Source: JABMMZ01 sp040403495
Lineage (GTDB): Bacteria; Bacteroidota; Bacteroidia; NS11-12g; UBA955
Direction: 5' to 3'
DNA length: 64,000 nt
Assembly: GCA_040403495.1 (NCBI GenBank)
Contig: JBBAKM010000016.1
Location: 1-64,000, forward strand
The translations under genes and the position numbers were made by a program. Of this stretch, positions 15,092 to 23,336 are shown piece by piece (the stretch's first letter is position 1; each line of letters opens with the position of its first letter). Under the pieces are notes generated by a model that saw only the letters and a program-made list of their open reading frames with translations, was not told where the DNA came from and did not search any database.

Positions 15092-17366
15092 AGTCAATAT
15101 CTACTCTAAACCCAAAGAAAAAACGGATTCCTTGATTGGGCGCAAAGATATAACCGGGGTCAAAAGTAAGTGCATATTGGTTGTTTGAGTTGGCTATTAC
15201 ATTTCCATTAGTATCAAATTTTACTTGTTTGTCAAATGGGTCATTGGCACGGGCAATAATAAAAGGATTGCCTCTATTAGGGGTATAGTTTAGTAAATTT
15301 TTGATACCTCCATAAAGTTTTATTTTTTTGAATCCATTGTATGAAATTTGAATGTTTTGGATACTCCACCAAGGTGATTCTGATTTTCTAGGGTCTAGTT
15401 CGTTTAACACAGGTAAACGCATAGGACTGTATAAATTTCCTGTGTAATCTATGGTGGTTTTTAATTTTTTAAAGGGGTAAGAAATAGACCAAGTTCCAGA
15501 AAAGTATTCTGTTAAAATAGGTCTGATTTTTTCATTTCCATTCACTGTTTTAAGGTCAATAGCTGTCCAACCGATTTCGGAACGTAAGCCATTTTTCAAT
15601 TGAATGGTTGAGTTAAAGCTCCATCCTGCGGTGTAAAAATAACCCAACATGTTGTCAATGATAATTTTGTTGGGGTCTTGGTCGTAGTCGGGTAATATTC
15701 TGTTGTAAAAGTGATTGTAAAATAAGCTTGTTTCGATATTCATTAAATTATATTTGGATAATCTAAATGACTTACTCAAACTTGCTGTTGAATTGATAGA
15801 TTGTTCGGGTTTTATCTGATTGTTGATTTGAACAACTCTTGCACCTGTCATAAGAGCGTGTTCTTCTGTTAGTAAATTGACAACCCTAAATCCTGTTCCT
15901 GCATTCAACCTGAAAATGGTACTTGGATTGAAATTGTATTTATAAGCAAAACGAGGGGTAAAAATAGGGCCGTGAAGACGGTAATAATCAAATCTCATGC
16001 CTAATAAGAATTGGTGTCTTTCGTTTTGTTTTCTCTCATATTGAATAAATAATCCGGGGATAGAACCCGATGGATTATTGATTAAGGAATCGGGTAGAGA
16101 TTGACTCAATATATTGTCATTGTAGCGCATGTATTTGTAGGCAATACCTGCCAACCAATCATTTTTTCGAACCGATTTAGTCCAAATAGATTGCAAAAAG
16201 AATAGTTTTTGGTCTGCCACGTATTCAACATTGCCATAAACGCTGTTTTGGTAGTGTGAGGTATAGCTTGACTGAATTTGAATGTTTTCTTTAATTGGAA
16301 GTTGGTAAGCGCCTATCCATTCAAACCTTTTGGTGATAATGTTTTCGCCATAAATGCTGTCTCCTCCACGAAATTGTTTGGTCCATTGGGTTTCGCCTCC
16401 CCAGCGGTCCTCGTTTAATACCCTAAGCCCAATCGAAAATAGTTTGTTTTTCTTGCGTTCAATATTGTATTTCTGGAAAACAGAGAGTCGGTTTTGTAGT
16501 GCAATGTCAGTGAAATTATCCTTGTTTTTGTCGAAAATTTTTGAGTTGTTGAAGTAATTGATGCCTGTCAAAACAGCTACTTTGGGTGAAAGTTTGAGTT
16601 TAATTGACAAGTCATTGTTGATTTCGTTCCATGAAGTAATCATTGAATTAAAGGAGATTAATGGTGCATATTGTGGTCGTTTGGTTATCACATTGATTAA
16701 TCCACCGATGGCCTCAGAACCATACAAGGAAGAGGCAGGTCCTTTTACTATTTCAACCCTTTCAATCATGGAATTCGGAATTCCGCTTAGTCCATAAACA
16801 GAAGCCAAGCTGCTAACTATAGGCATGCCATCTATTAATATCATCGTGTATGGACCTTCCAATCCATTGATGTGAATATCGCCTGTGTTGCACACACTAC
16901 AGTTTATTTGTGGTCGAACCCCGTTTACATTTTGAAGCGCTTCAAACAAATTTGGACTTGGGTTTTTTTTCAGAAATGCTTGATTGAATGTTTCAACTAC
17001 AATAGGAGAGGAGGATTGCTTGGTGGTTCGCATTGTTCCCGTTACAACGAATTCTCCTATGGTTTCAACCTGTTCTTTGACTTGGAGAATAATTAAAGAT
17101 TGATTGTATTTTTCAGTATTGATGGCTAATTCATGTTTGTAAAAACCTAGACAATTAAATGTGAGGGTAATGGTTTTGCTGGTGTTGTGTTCAATTTTAA
17201 AGTAACCTTGACTGTCGGTTAAAACATGTTTTTGCGTTTTTTTGATTGAAATACTAGCAGATGCTACTGGTAAACTGTCATTCATTACTCTTCCATAAAT
17301 AAACCGACTTTGTCCCAATAAGGTAAATGGAAGAAAAATCAATAATAAAGGAATTAATAGTTTCAT
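15090..17366 (-). CDS. TonB-dependent outer-membrane receptor, probably metal-related
   Basis: 758 residues. Signal peptide at 1-19, a carboxypeptidase-regulatory-like domain at about 20-100, a plug at about 105-235 and a 22-strand-type barrel after that. The plug holds Asn-Cys156-Ser-Val-Cys159-Asn-Thr-Gly and Leu-Ile-Asp-Gly-Met-Pro-Ile. The CxxC is a potential metal or disulphide site. The gene is divergent from a DtxR/MntR-type regulator. Its own -7 box lies 9 nt from the ATG, and a DtxR-like palindrome sits between its -33 and -7 boxes. That arrangement strongly suggests repression by a divalent metal, so uptake of iron, manganese or a chelate is inferred. The substrate is not proven. 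Confidence 0.88.
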   Translation of the reverse strand: MKLLIPLLLIFLPFTLLGQSRFIYGRVMNDSLPVASASISIKKTQKHVLTDSQGYFKIEHNTSKTITLTFNCLGFYKHELAINTEKYNQSLIILQVKEQVETIGEFVVTGTMRTTKQSSSPIVVETFNQAFLKKNPSPNLFEALQNVNGVRPQINCSVCNTGDIHINGLEGPYTMILIDGMPIVSSLASVYGLSGIPNSMIERVEIVKGPASSLYGSEAIGGLINVITKRPQYAPLISFNSMITSWNEINNDLSIKLKLSPKVAVLTGINYFNNSKIFDKNKDNFTDIALQNRLSVFQKYNIERKKNKLFSIGLRVLNEDRWGGETQWTKQFRGGDSIYGENIITKRFEWIGAYQLPIKENIQIQSSYTSHYQNSVYGNVEYVADQKLFFLQSIWTKSVRKNDWLAGIAYKYMRYNDNILSQSLPDSLINNPSGSIPGLFIQYERKQNERHQFLLGMRFDYYRLHGPIFTPRFAYKYNFNPSTIFRLNAGTGFRVVNLLTEEHALMTGARVVQINNQIKPEQSINSTASLSKSFRLSKYNLMNIETSLFYNHFYNRILPDYDQDPNKIIIDNMLGYFYTAGWSFNSTIQLKNGLRSEIGWTAIDLKTVNGNEKIRPILTEYFSGTWSISYPFKKLKTTIDYTGNLYSPMRLPVLNELDPRKSESPWWSIQNIQISYNGFKKIKLYGGIKNLLNYTPNRGNPFIIARANDPFDKQVKFDTNGNVIANSNNQYALTFDPGYIFAPNQGIRFFFGFRVDID

Positions 17367-17375
17367 TTTATGTCA

Positions 17376-17407
17376 CAAAACTACAAAAGTTAGACTAATC
17401 TAACAAA
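17376..17407 (-). promoter_or_regulatory. Promoter of the TonB receptor (TTTG-N20-TAGTTTTG)
   Basis: Read on the reverse strand, TTTG (17404-17407) and TAGTTTTG (17376-17383) are 20 nt apart, the Bacteroidota optimum. The -7 box ends 9 nt before the ATG at 17366. The palindrome at 17389-17404 fills the spacer. Confidence 0.7.
17389..17404. promoter_or_regulatory. DtxR/MntR-like operator palindrome
   Basis: GTTAGACTAATCTAAC is an inverted repeat with half-sites GTTAGA and TCTAAC. It resembles the known DtxR operator core GTTAGSCTAAC. It lies within the spacer of the TonB receptor promoter and over the expected -33 region of the regulator gene, so one dimer pair could silence both. Confidence 0.7.
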
Positions 17408-17426
17408 TTTAGTTTGATTTTTTTAT

Positions 17427-17434
17427 TATCTTTG
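17427..17434 (+). promoter_or_regulatory. TAnnTTTG -7 box of the metal regulator gene
   Basis: TATCTTTG ends 4 nt before the ATG at 17439, so the mRNA should be leaderless. No TTTG/TTG stands at 19-21 nt; that region is taken by the operator. Confidence 0.6.
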
Positions 17435-17438
17435 CAGC

Positions 17439-18143
17439 ATGTTGTCATTCACCGAAGAAAATTATTTAAAAACATTGATTAGTATTACGCTTAAAGAGGA
17501 GTCGAGAGGGGAGGCTGGAACGAATGAATTGGCAGATAAATTGGGTTTAAAACCTTCTACAGTCAATGACATGTTGAAAAAGTTGAAAGAGAAAAAACTG
17601 ATAGAATATGAGAAATACGGTAAAATAAAATTAACCGATGAAGGGTATAAAATAGGCATTTACATCTTAAGAAAGCACCGTTTATGGGAAACATTTTTGT
17701 TTCAAAAGTTGAATTTTAAGTGGGATGAAGTTCATCCTATTGCCGAACAACTAGAACACATTCAAAGTGATGTGTTGATAGATAAGTTAGACCAATTTTT
17801 GGGATACCCTGAATTTGATCCTCACGGAGATGTTATTCCGAATGCAAAGGGGGAACTAAAATACAAATACAACAACACGTTATTTAACATAAAAACAGGA
17901 GAACAATGCCGCATGGTTGCGGTTAAGGACAACAGTGTTGCTTTTTTGAAATACGTAATTGAAGTAGGTTTGGGGATAGATAATATCATCCACGTAGTTT
18001 CAATCAATCCTTATGATGAAATGATGGAAATAGAGGTAAAAGGAAAACACGTGTTTGTTAGCAAAAAATTTGCTGAAAACATATATGTTGTTTGTGAATC
18101 GTGTATGAACAATAAAGTTTGCAAGGTTCACTGCAAACTATAA
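17439..18143 (+). CDS. DtxR/MntR-family metal-dependent repressor with Cys-rich tail
   Basis: 234 residues. N-terminal winged helix (about 5-65: Thr-Glu-Glu-Asn-Tyr-Leu-Lys-Thr-Leu, then Lys-Pro-Ser-Thr-Val-Asn-Asp-Met-Leu), a dimerisation/metal domain (His-Arg-Leu-Trp-Glu-Thr near 82; Glu-Val-His-Pro-Ile-Ala-Glu-Gln-Leu-Glu-His), then an FeoA/SH3-like domain to about 215. The tail has Cys219, Cys222, Cys228 and Cys232 (C-x2-C-x5-C-x3-C), which I do not recall as standard for this family. It likely senses Fe or Mn and controls the divergent TonB receptor and itself through the palindrome at 17389. Its stop lies 4 nt from the convergent pyrG stop. Confidence 0.9.
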   Translation: MLSFTEENYLKTLISITLKEESRGEAGTNELADKLGLKPSTVNDMLKKLKEKKLIEYEKYGKIKLTDEGYKIGIYILRKHRLWETFLFQKLNFKWDEVHPIAEQLEHIQSDVLIDKLDQFLGYPEFDPHGDVIPNAKGELKYKYNNTLFNIKTGEQCRMVAVKDNSVAFLKYVIEVGLGIDNIIHVVSINPYDEMMEIEVKGKHVFVSKKFAENIYVVCESCMNNKVCKVHCKL

Positions 18144-18147
18144 TTGT

Positions 18148-19755
18148 TTATTTCTCCATCGCTTTTTTAATGAACTTCACAAAAATTGGATGTGGTGCTT
18201 CTACTGTACTTTTTAATTCAGGATGGAACTGCACGCCAATAAAAAATGGGTGTGAGTTAATTTCCACGATTTCACACAAACCTGTTTCAGGATTAATTCC
18301 CGTTAATGACATTCCATTTTTTTCAAAATCTTTTTGATATTGATTGTTGAATTCATAACGGTGTCTATGGCGTTCACTTATTTTGCTTTTGCCATATATT
18401 TTGTATGCCAAACTTCCTTTTGTTAAATTACAATCATAAGAACCTAAACGCATTGTTCCACCTTTCATGGTAATGTTTTTTTGTTCACTCATCATGCTGA
18501 TTACAGGGAATTTGGTATTTTCGTCCATTTCCGTACTGTGTGCATCTTTCATGCCCATTACATTTCGGGCAAACTCAATGACACAACATTGCATGCCTAA
18601 ACAAATTCCAAAGAATGGAACTTTATTTTCACGAACGTAGCGAATAGTAGTTAATTTACCTTCAATTCCTCTGCCGCCAAATCCTGGCGCAACCAATACA
18701 CCGTCAAAGTCCTTTAACTTGTCAGAGACATTTTCGTCAGTGATAAGTTCGCTATGAACATATTTCAAATTAACCTTACATTCATTGGCAGCACCTGCAT
18801 GGATAAAGGCTTCGTTTATTGATTTATAAGCATCAGGTAATTCTACATATTTACCAACTAATGCAATATTAACCTCATTTTTGGGATGTTTGATGTGTTG
18901 TAAAAACTCTTTCCATTGTTCTAAATCAGGTTCTTGTTTGGCTGCTAATTTTAATTTAGATAAAACAACTTTGTCTAATTTTTCTTTGAGCATTACCAAA
19001 GGTACATCGTAAATGGTGCTAACGTCTATGCTTTCAATTACAGCATTAACGTTAACATTACAGAACAAGGCAATTTTACGTCTAATTTCGGCATTCAAAG
19101 AGTGTTCAGTTCTACAAACTAAAATGTCTGGTTGAACACCACTTTCTAACAAAAATCTAACAGAGTGTTGGGTTGGTTTGGTTTTTAATTCACCTGCAGC
19201 ACTTAAGAAAGGGATAAGCGTTAAATGGATAACAATCGCATTGTCATCACCCATTTCCCACTGAAGTTGTCTTACCGCTTCTATAAATGGCAAAGATTCA
19301 ATGTCACCAACTGTACCACCAATTTCTGTTATAACAATATCGTAGTTGCCAGAATTGCCTAAAATTTGTATTCTTCTTTTTATTTCATCAGTGATATGGG
19401 GAACAACCTGAACAGTTTTACCCAAATAATCACCTCTTCTTTCGTTTTGAATAACAGTTTGGTATATTTTACCAGTTGTTACGTTGTTGGCTTGCGAAGT
19501 AGGAACATTTAAAAAACGTTCGTAGTGCCCTAAATCCAAATCGGTTTCAGCACCATCTTCGGTTACATAACATTCGCCATGTTCGTATGGATTTAATGTG
19601 CCCGGATCTACGTTGATGTATGGGTCGAGTTTTTGTATCGTAACACGATAACCTCTTGCTTGTAATAACTTGGCTAATGAGGCTGAAATTATGCCTTTAC
19701 CTAATGATGATGTAACACCTCCGGTTACAAATATGTATTTACACTTCTGTTCCAT
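18148..19755 (-). CDS. pyrG: CTP synthase (glutamine-hydrolysing)
   Basis: 535 residues, the family norm. It aminates UTP to CTP. The synthetase domain begins Tyr-Ile-Phe-Val-Thr-Gly-Gly-Val-Thr-Ser-Ser-Leu-Gly-Lys-Gly. The class I amidotransferase domain (about 290-535) has the nucleophile in Cys-Leu-Gly-Met-Gln-Cys and the Gln-Phe-His-Pro-Glu triad motif. It has its own -7 box 78 nt upstream, just past the end of kdsB. CTP is also the donor for the KdsB reaction encoded next door. Confidence 0.97.
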   Translation of the reverse strand: MEQKCKYIFVTGGVTSSLGKGIISASLAKLLQARGYRVTIQKLDPYINVDPGTLNPYEHGECYVTEDGAETDLDLGHYERFLNVPTSQANNVTTGKIYQTVIQNERRGDYLGKTVQVVPHITDEIKRRIQILGNSGNYDIVITEIGGTVGDIESLPFIEAVRQLQWEMGDDNAIVIHLTLIPFLSAAGELKTKPTQHSVRFLLESGVQPDILVCRTEHSLNAEIRRKIALFCNVNVNAVIESIDVSTIYDVPLVMLKEKLDKVVLSKLKLAAKQEPDLEQWKEFLQHIKHPKNEVNIALVGKYVELPDAYKSINEAFIHAGAANECKVNLKYVHSELITDENVSDKLKDFDGVLVAPGFGGRGIEGKLTTIRYVRENKVPFFGICLGMQCCVIEFARNVMGMKDAHSTEMDENTKFPVISMMSEQKNITMKGGTMRLGSYDCNLTKGSLAYKIYGKSKISERHRHRYEFNNQYQKDFEKNGMSLTGINPETGLCEIVEINSHPFFIGVQFHPELKSTVEAPHPIFVKFIKKAMEK

Positions 19756-19833
19756 TTTGCTGATTTTGATTGGTTATTTGATGCTGATTTATGTATAAAG
19801 TACATGGCACAGATGGAGCAGATAACCGGATGA

Positions 19834-19841
19834 CAAAGGTA
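19834..19841 (-). promoter_or_regulatory. TAnnTTTG -7 box of pyrG
   Basis: The reverse strand reads TACCTTTG, ending 78 nt before the pyrG ATG and lying just beyond the kdsB stop. This gives pyrG a promoter separate from the upstream kdsB transcript. No convincing -33 element is visible. Confidence 0.5.
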
Positions 19842-19848
19842 GTAGTTT

Positions 19849-20607
19849 TTAGTCTATCATTTCAGGATTGCTTTTCAAGAAATTTTCAACAGTTAATAAA
19901 TCTTCAGGCGAATCTATAGCAGGACTTTGGAAGTTAGTTTCTAAGACATTGATTTTAAAACCATTGTCTAGCCATCTTAATTGTTCTAAACTTTCCATTT
20001 GCTCCAATGCACTTACTTGTAAAGATTTTAATTCAGGAATTATTTCTGTGCGAAAGCCATACAATCCAATGTGTCTGAAATAGCTGTAATGACTCACCCA
20101 ATCCTCACTTTCAATTCCTCTTAAATAGGGGATTACCTGACGCGAGAAATACAATGCATTGTTGTTTTTATCGGTTAGCACTTTAACATGATTTGGGTTC
20201 AACAAATCTTCTTGGGTTTTAATTCTTTTTTTTAAGGTTGTTATTTTGGTATCAACATTCATTAACCCCTTGGCCAATGTCTCAATTTGATTGGGTTGAA
20301 TAAAGGGCTCGTCGCCTTGTAAATTGATTAAAATATCAAAAGATTCATTTAGCTTTTCTAAGACCTCAAAGCAACGGTCTGTGCCACTTTGATGGTGAAC
20401 TCCTGTCATCATGCATTCGCCAAAAGTACTTACATGTTTGTGAATTCTTTCGTCGTCTGTTGCCACAATTACTCGGGCGTTTAATTCATTTTTTTGAGCC
20501 TGTAAATAAGTTCTTTGAATTAAGGTTTTGCCGCCTATGTCTATCAAAGGTTTGCCTTCAAATCGTGTGGACCCAAAACGGGATGGTATGACTATTAATG
20601 TTTTCAT
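19849..20607 (-). CDS. kdsB: 3-deoxy-manno-octulosonate cytidylyltransferase (CMP-Kdo synthetase)
   Basis: 252 residues. It activates Kdo with CTP for lipopolysaccharide inner-core synthesis in the cytoplasm. N-terminal Val-Ile-Pro-Ser-Arg-Phe-Gly-Ser-Thr-Arg-Phe-Glu-Gly-Lys-Pro-Leu is the nucleotide-binding signature. The central Asn-Leu-Gln-Gly-Asp-Glu-Pro-Phe-Ile carries the metal-binding Asp. The length fits the family. It starts 5 nt after the upstream DUF5686 gene stops, so the two are probably co-transcribed. Its product implies a Gram-negative envelope with Kdo-containing LPS. Confidence 0.95.
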   Translation of the reverse strand: MKTLIVIPSRFGSTRFEGKPLIDIGGKTLIQRTYLQAQKNELNARVIVATDDERIHKHVSTFGECMMTGVHHQSGTDRCFEVLEKLNESFDILINLQGDEPFIQPNQIETLAKGLMNVDTKITTLKKRIKTQEDLLNPNHVKVLTDKNNNALYFSRQVIPYLRGIESEDWVSHYSYFRHIGLYGFRTEIIPELKSLQVSALEQMESLEQLRWLDNGFKINVLETNFQSPAIDSPEDLLTVENFLKSNPEMID

Positions 20608-20612
20608 TGTTT

Positions 20613-23120
20613 TTAAAAACTTACGCTTAATCCAACTTTTATTGCAAATTTATTAATATTAGGATTGTTCAAGTGTGTTAATCTATGAATGGCAACCACT
20701 TGCAATACTTTAAAGATGTTTTCTATTCCATAAGCAACTTCAATGTATGGTTCTCGGTTGATTGAATTCGTAATGGGTGTTACGGGCTTGCCTTCATATT
20801 CTCTACCTCCAGGAATGATGTCTATGTTTCTTTCACTTAGTTTCCCTATTACCATTCTACCTTCGGCAAATTCTCTCCACTTCAGTTTTTTCATTAAAGG
20901 AATTCTATTGAAAATAGCGCCGTTAAAATGGTGTTCCATTTTAAAGAATAAACTTTGATCGGTTACGAATTCAAAAAAGTTCATCAAATTGTAGGCAGAT
21001 GTATTGTATATAAAAGATTGATTTCCTCTGTGAACTTCTAACAATGGATAAGGGAGTCTTTCGAATATTTTTGTTCCTGAAAGTGTAAAATCTGTGCGTC
21101 CCCAATATCCAAAACTCAACCCTTTTTCAATGGAGGCGGTTACTCTGTTGTAATTAAATCGACTGCCCATAAATCCTTTCAATCCCCTAGTGTAGTTTAC
21201 CGACAAGGCAAGTCCGCCGGGTTTAGACTGTTTTACACGCTCATTATCGTTTTGTAAATAATACTCTTTTGGCGCCCATCTTAGTCCTAAAACTAAAGCA
21301 GCATTGGTGAAATTGCTCGAAATATTATTACTGTCACTCAGATTGGTTTCGTATGCAAAATTGAAATTATTAACGGGTTGAAAAATGTATTCCTTGTGAG
21401 TAAAAAGAGCTTTGGCATGCCATCCTTTGGTAAATTCACTGTTAACCCAAATTTTTGATTCTTTGGTTCTGTTTAACTGACTGGCCGCAAAAATAGAAAC
21501 AGCTGTAAATAAATTACTTGAACCATAGTAATCGTCATTGACACCAATTTGTTCTATGTCATTTTTGTATGACAAGCCCGAAATGGTCCAATGTTTCCTG
21601 TGCAAGACTCTTTCGTATTGCAATTTATATTTCCATAAATCATCTCCCAATCCGTAAGCAGCATAACCACTGAGTATGTTTTTTTTACTGAATTTGAAAT
21701 TAGTTTTGGCGCCTACTCTTACTCTATGTCCCTCCAATACATTGTATCCATACAGTAAAGCATAAGGTCCCCAATCTATTTTTCCTATAGTTTTGTATCC
21801 ATTGAATAAAATATTAATCAATTCAACATAATTTTTAACGACTTTTACATTGGTTAAGGTGTCAATTTTTGACAATGCTCTTTTTTCATCAACCGACAGT
21901 TCTTCGTGGCGCATGGTGTCCCAATAAGCCTCACTTTGTTGAGTGGCATCCTCATTCATTGATACAGAGGCATCAAAAAACTTTGGAGAACGGTCTTTGT
22001 TTACAATGATTTTTTCATAGGAGTTGGTAAACAAGGCAATCATACCCGCTGATTTTTTTGAAATTTCAGCAATGTCAATCAATATTCTGGTTTTGACAGG
22101 CACATAAGCTCCCGCTTCGGTGGATTCTAACTCTTGGGTAATTTTTAGTTTTTCCACAAAGTTCAAGTTGGCCTTATTGGTAATACTCAACGTTAGTTTT
22201 TTGAGCGCAAAAGAGCTGTCTTCAATCCAAATATAACCTGTAAATACAAGGTCGAGCGGATTTTTAGGTGTTACTTCTATTTGGTAAATTTTGCGTTCAG
22301 AACCCGGTTCGTAAAAAGAGCCTTTAAGTTGGTAGTTGTAATAATTGAATGAGGATTTACTGATAGGTGAAATAAAGTTCTTTTGTAAAATCGGTAAAAT
22401 ATTGTCATTGAAATTGTACTGTTGAAATGTGGAACCCAAAAGTTGTGAAAGAAACGAACCATCATCCACCCCAATTCCTTTGATTCTTGAAGCGACAATA
22501 ACTTCCTTAACTAGTTTAGGGTTTTTGTTAAAATAGAAATTACTCAAATTTTCAGACAAAAAGATGGGCAACACTTGTTTGTTTTTATCTTCACTTAGGT
22601 AGGAAAGAGTGTCAAAAATGCCTTCGACACTTTTTAATAGTTTTTTGTTTTTCAAATCTTCCGACACATTGTTTACCGCAATTTGAACTTTGGTAAAACT
22701 TTCACACTCAAAAGAATTTAGTTTTTCGAAATTGTAATTGGCTTTGTTTTCTTGTGCTAGTTTAACAATTCTAAGAGCCCTATTGATTTTAGTTGAAGTA
22801 GTTACACCCTTAAAAAGTAATTCTTCTTGCTCTAACTTAACATTGATTGTCTGTGTGGTATAAGGTTTAATGGGGTAATACAACGTTTTGTAGCCAACAT
22901 AAGAAATGATAATAGTGTCAGAAAATTGATTGGTTTTAATAGAGTAAACACCATTAAAATTGGAATATCCACCTTCTTCAAGTTTGTTAAATTGAACAGA
23001 GGCCCCTGTTACGGGCTCGCCTGTTTTATAATCCGTAATTTTACCCTTAACAACCGTTGTCTGTTGAGAAAATAAAGGAAGACAAGCGAGGCTATAAATG
23101 AATAAAATTAAGCGAAGCAT
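20613..23120 (-). CDS. DUF5686 outer-membrane protein with carboxypeptidase-like domain
   Basis: 835 residues. Signal peptide at 1-18; a carboxypeptidase-regulatory-like beta-sandwich at about 22-98 (Gly-Lys-Ile-Thr-Asp-Tyr-Lys-Thr-Gly-Glu-Pro-Val, then Tyr-Val-Gly-Tyr-Lys); a soluble middle part; and, from about 430, aromatic-rich repeated strands ending in Leu-Ser-Val-Ser-Phe, i.e. an outer-membrane barrel. This layout fits the DUF5686 family of Bacteroidota. Function unknown. The -7 box is 5 nt before the ATG, so the transcript, which probably includes kdsB, is leaderless. Confidence 0.82.
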   Translation of the reverse strand: MLRLILFIYSLACLPLFSQQTTVVKGKITDYKTGEPVTGASVQFNKLEEGGYSNFNGVYSIKTNQFSDTIIISYVGYKTLYYPIKPYTTQTINVKLEQEELLFKGVTTSTKINRALRIVKLAQENKANYNFEKLNSFECESFTKVQIAVNNVSEDLKNKKLLKSVEGIFDTLSYLSEDKNKQVLPIFLSENLSNFYFNKNPKLVKEVIVASRIKGIGVDDGSFLSQLLGSTFQQYNFNDNILPILQKNFISPISKSSFNYYNYQLKGSFYEPGSERKIYQIEVTPKNPLDLVFTGYIWIEDSSFALKKLTLSITNKANLNFVEKLKITQELESTEAGAYVPVKTRILIDIAEISKKSAGMIALFTNSYEKIIVNKDRSPKFFDASVSMNEDATQQSEAYWDTMRHEELSVDEKRALSKIDTLTNVKVVKNYVELINILFNGYKTIGKIDWGPYALLYGYNVLEGHRVRVGAKTNFKFSKKNILSGYAAYGLGDDLWKYKLQYERVLHRKHWTISGLSYKNDIEQIGVNDDYYGSSNLFTAVSIFAASQLNRTKESKIWVNSEFTKGWHAKALFTHKEYIFQPVNNFNFAYETNLSDSNNISSNFTNAALVLGLRWAPKEYYLQNDNERVKQSKPGGLALSVNYTRGLKGFMGSRFNYNRVTASIEKGLSFGYWGRTDFTLSGTKIFERLPYPLLEVHRGNQSFIYNTSAYNLMNFFEFVTDQSLFFKMEHHFNGAIFNRIPLMKKLKWREFAEGRMVIGKLSERNIDIIPGGREYEGKPVTPITNSINREPYIEVAYGIENIFKVLQVVAIHRLTHLNNPNINKFAIKVGLSVSF

Positions 23121-23125
23121 TTTTG

Positions 23126-23133
23126 CAAAAGTA
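23126..23133 (-). promoter_or_regulatory. TAnnTTTG -7 box of the DUF5686-kdsB operon
   Basis: The reverse strand reads TACTTTTG, ending 5 nt before the ATG at 23120. Confidence 0.6.
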
Positions 23134-23296
23134 TTCTTTTATTTTAATAGATGAACAGACTGGTGTACACTTTTTTGCTCAGTTGTAAACATTTTTAATT
23201 ACTTATACTGAATACATTCAATTGATTTGAGTGAATTAAGCGTCTATTTTTCGACTTTTTTTGTGCTTTATTATGTGTATTTTGTTTAAAACTCAT

Positions 23297-23329
23297 TTTG
23301 CATAACAACTTTGAAACAACTTATTTTTG
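23297..23329 (+). promoter_or_regulatory. Promoter (TTTG-N21-TATTTTTG) of the TPR protein gene
   Basis: A -33 TTTG at 23297-23300 and a -7 TATTTTTG at 23322-23329 lie 21 nt apart. The box ends 7 nt before the ATG at 23337. The longer in-frame ATG at 23298 lies within the promoter and cannot be the main start. Confidence 0.7.
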
Positions 23330-23336
23330 CCTAATA

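Noticed and set aside
23298..23336. Upstream ATG of the TPR protein
   Set aside because: It lies inside the promoter, upstream of the -7 box, and puts 13 extra residues before an ideal signal peptide; the start at 23337 is used.
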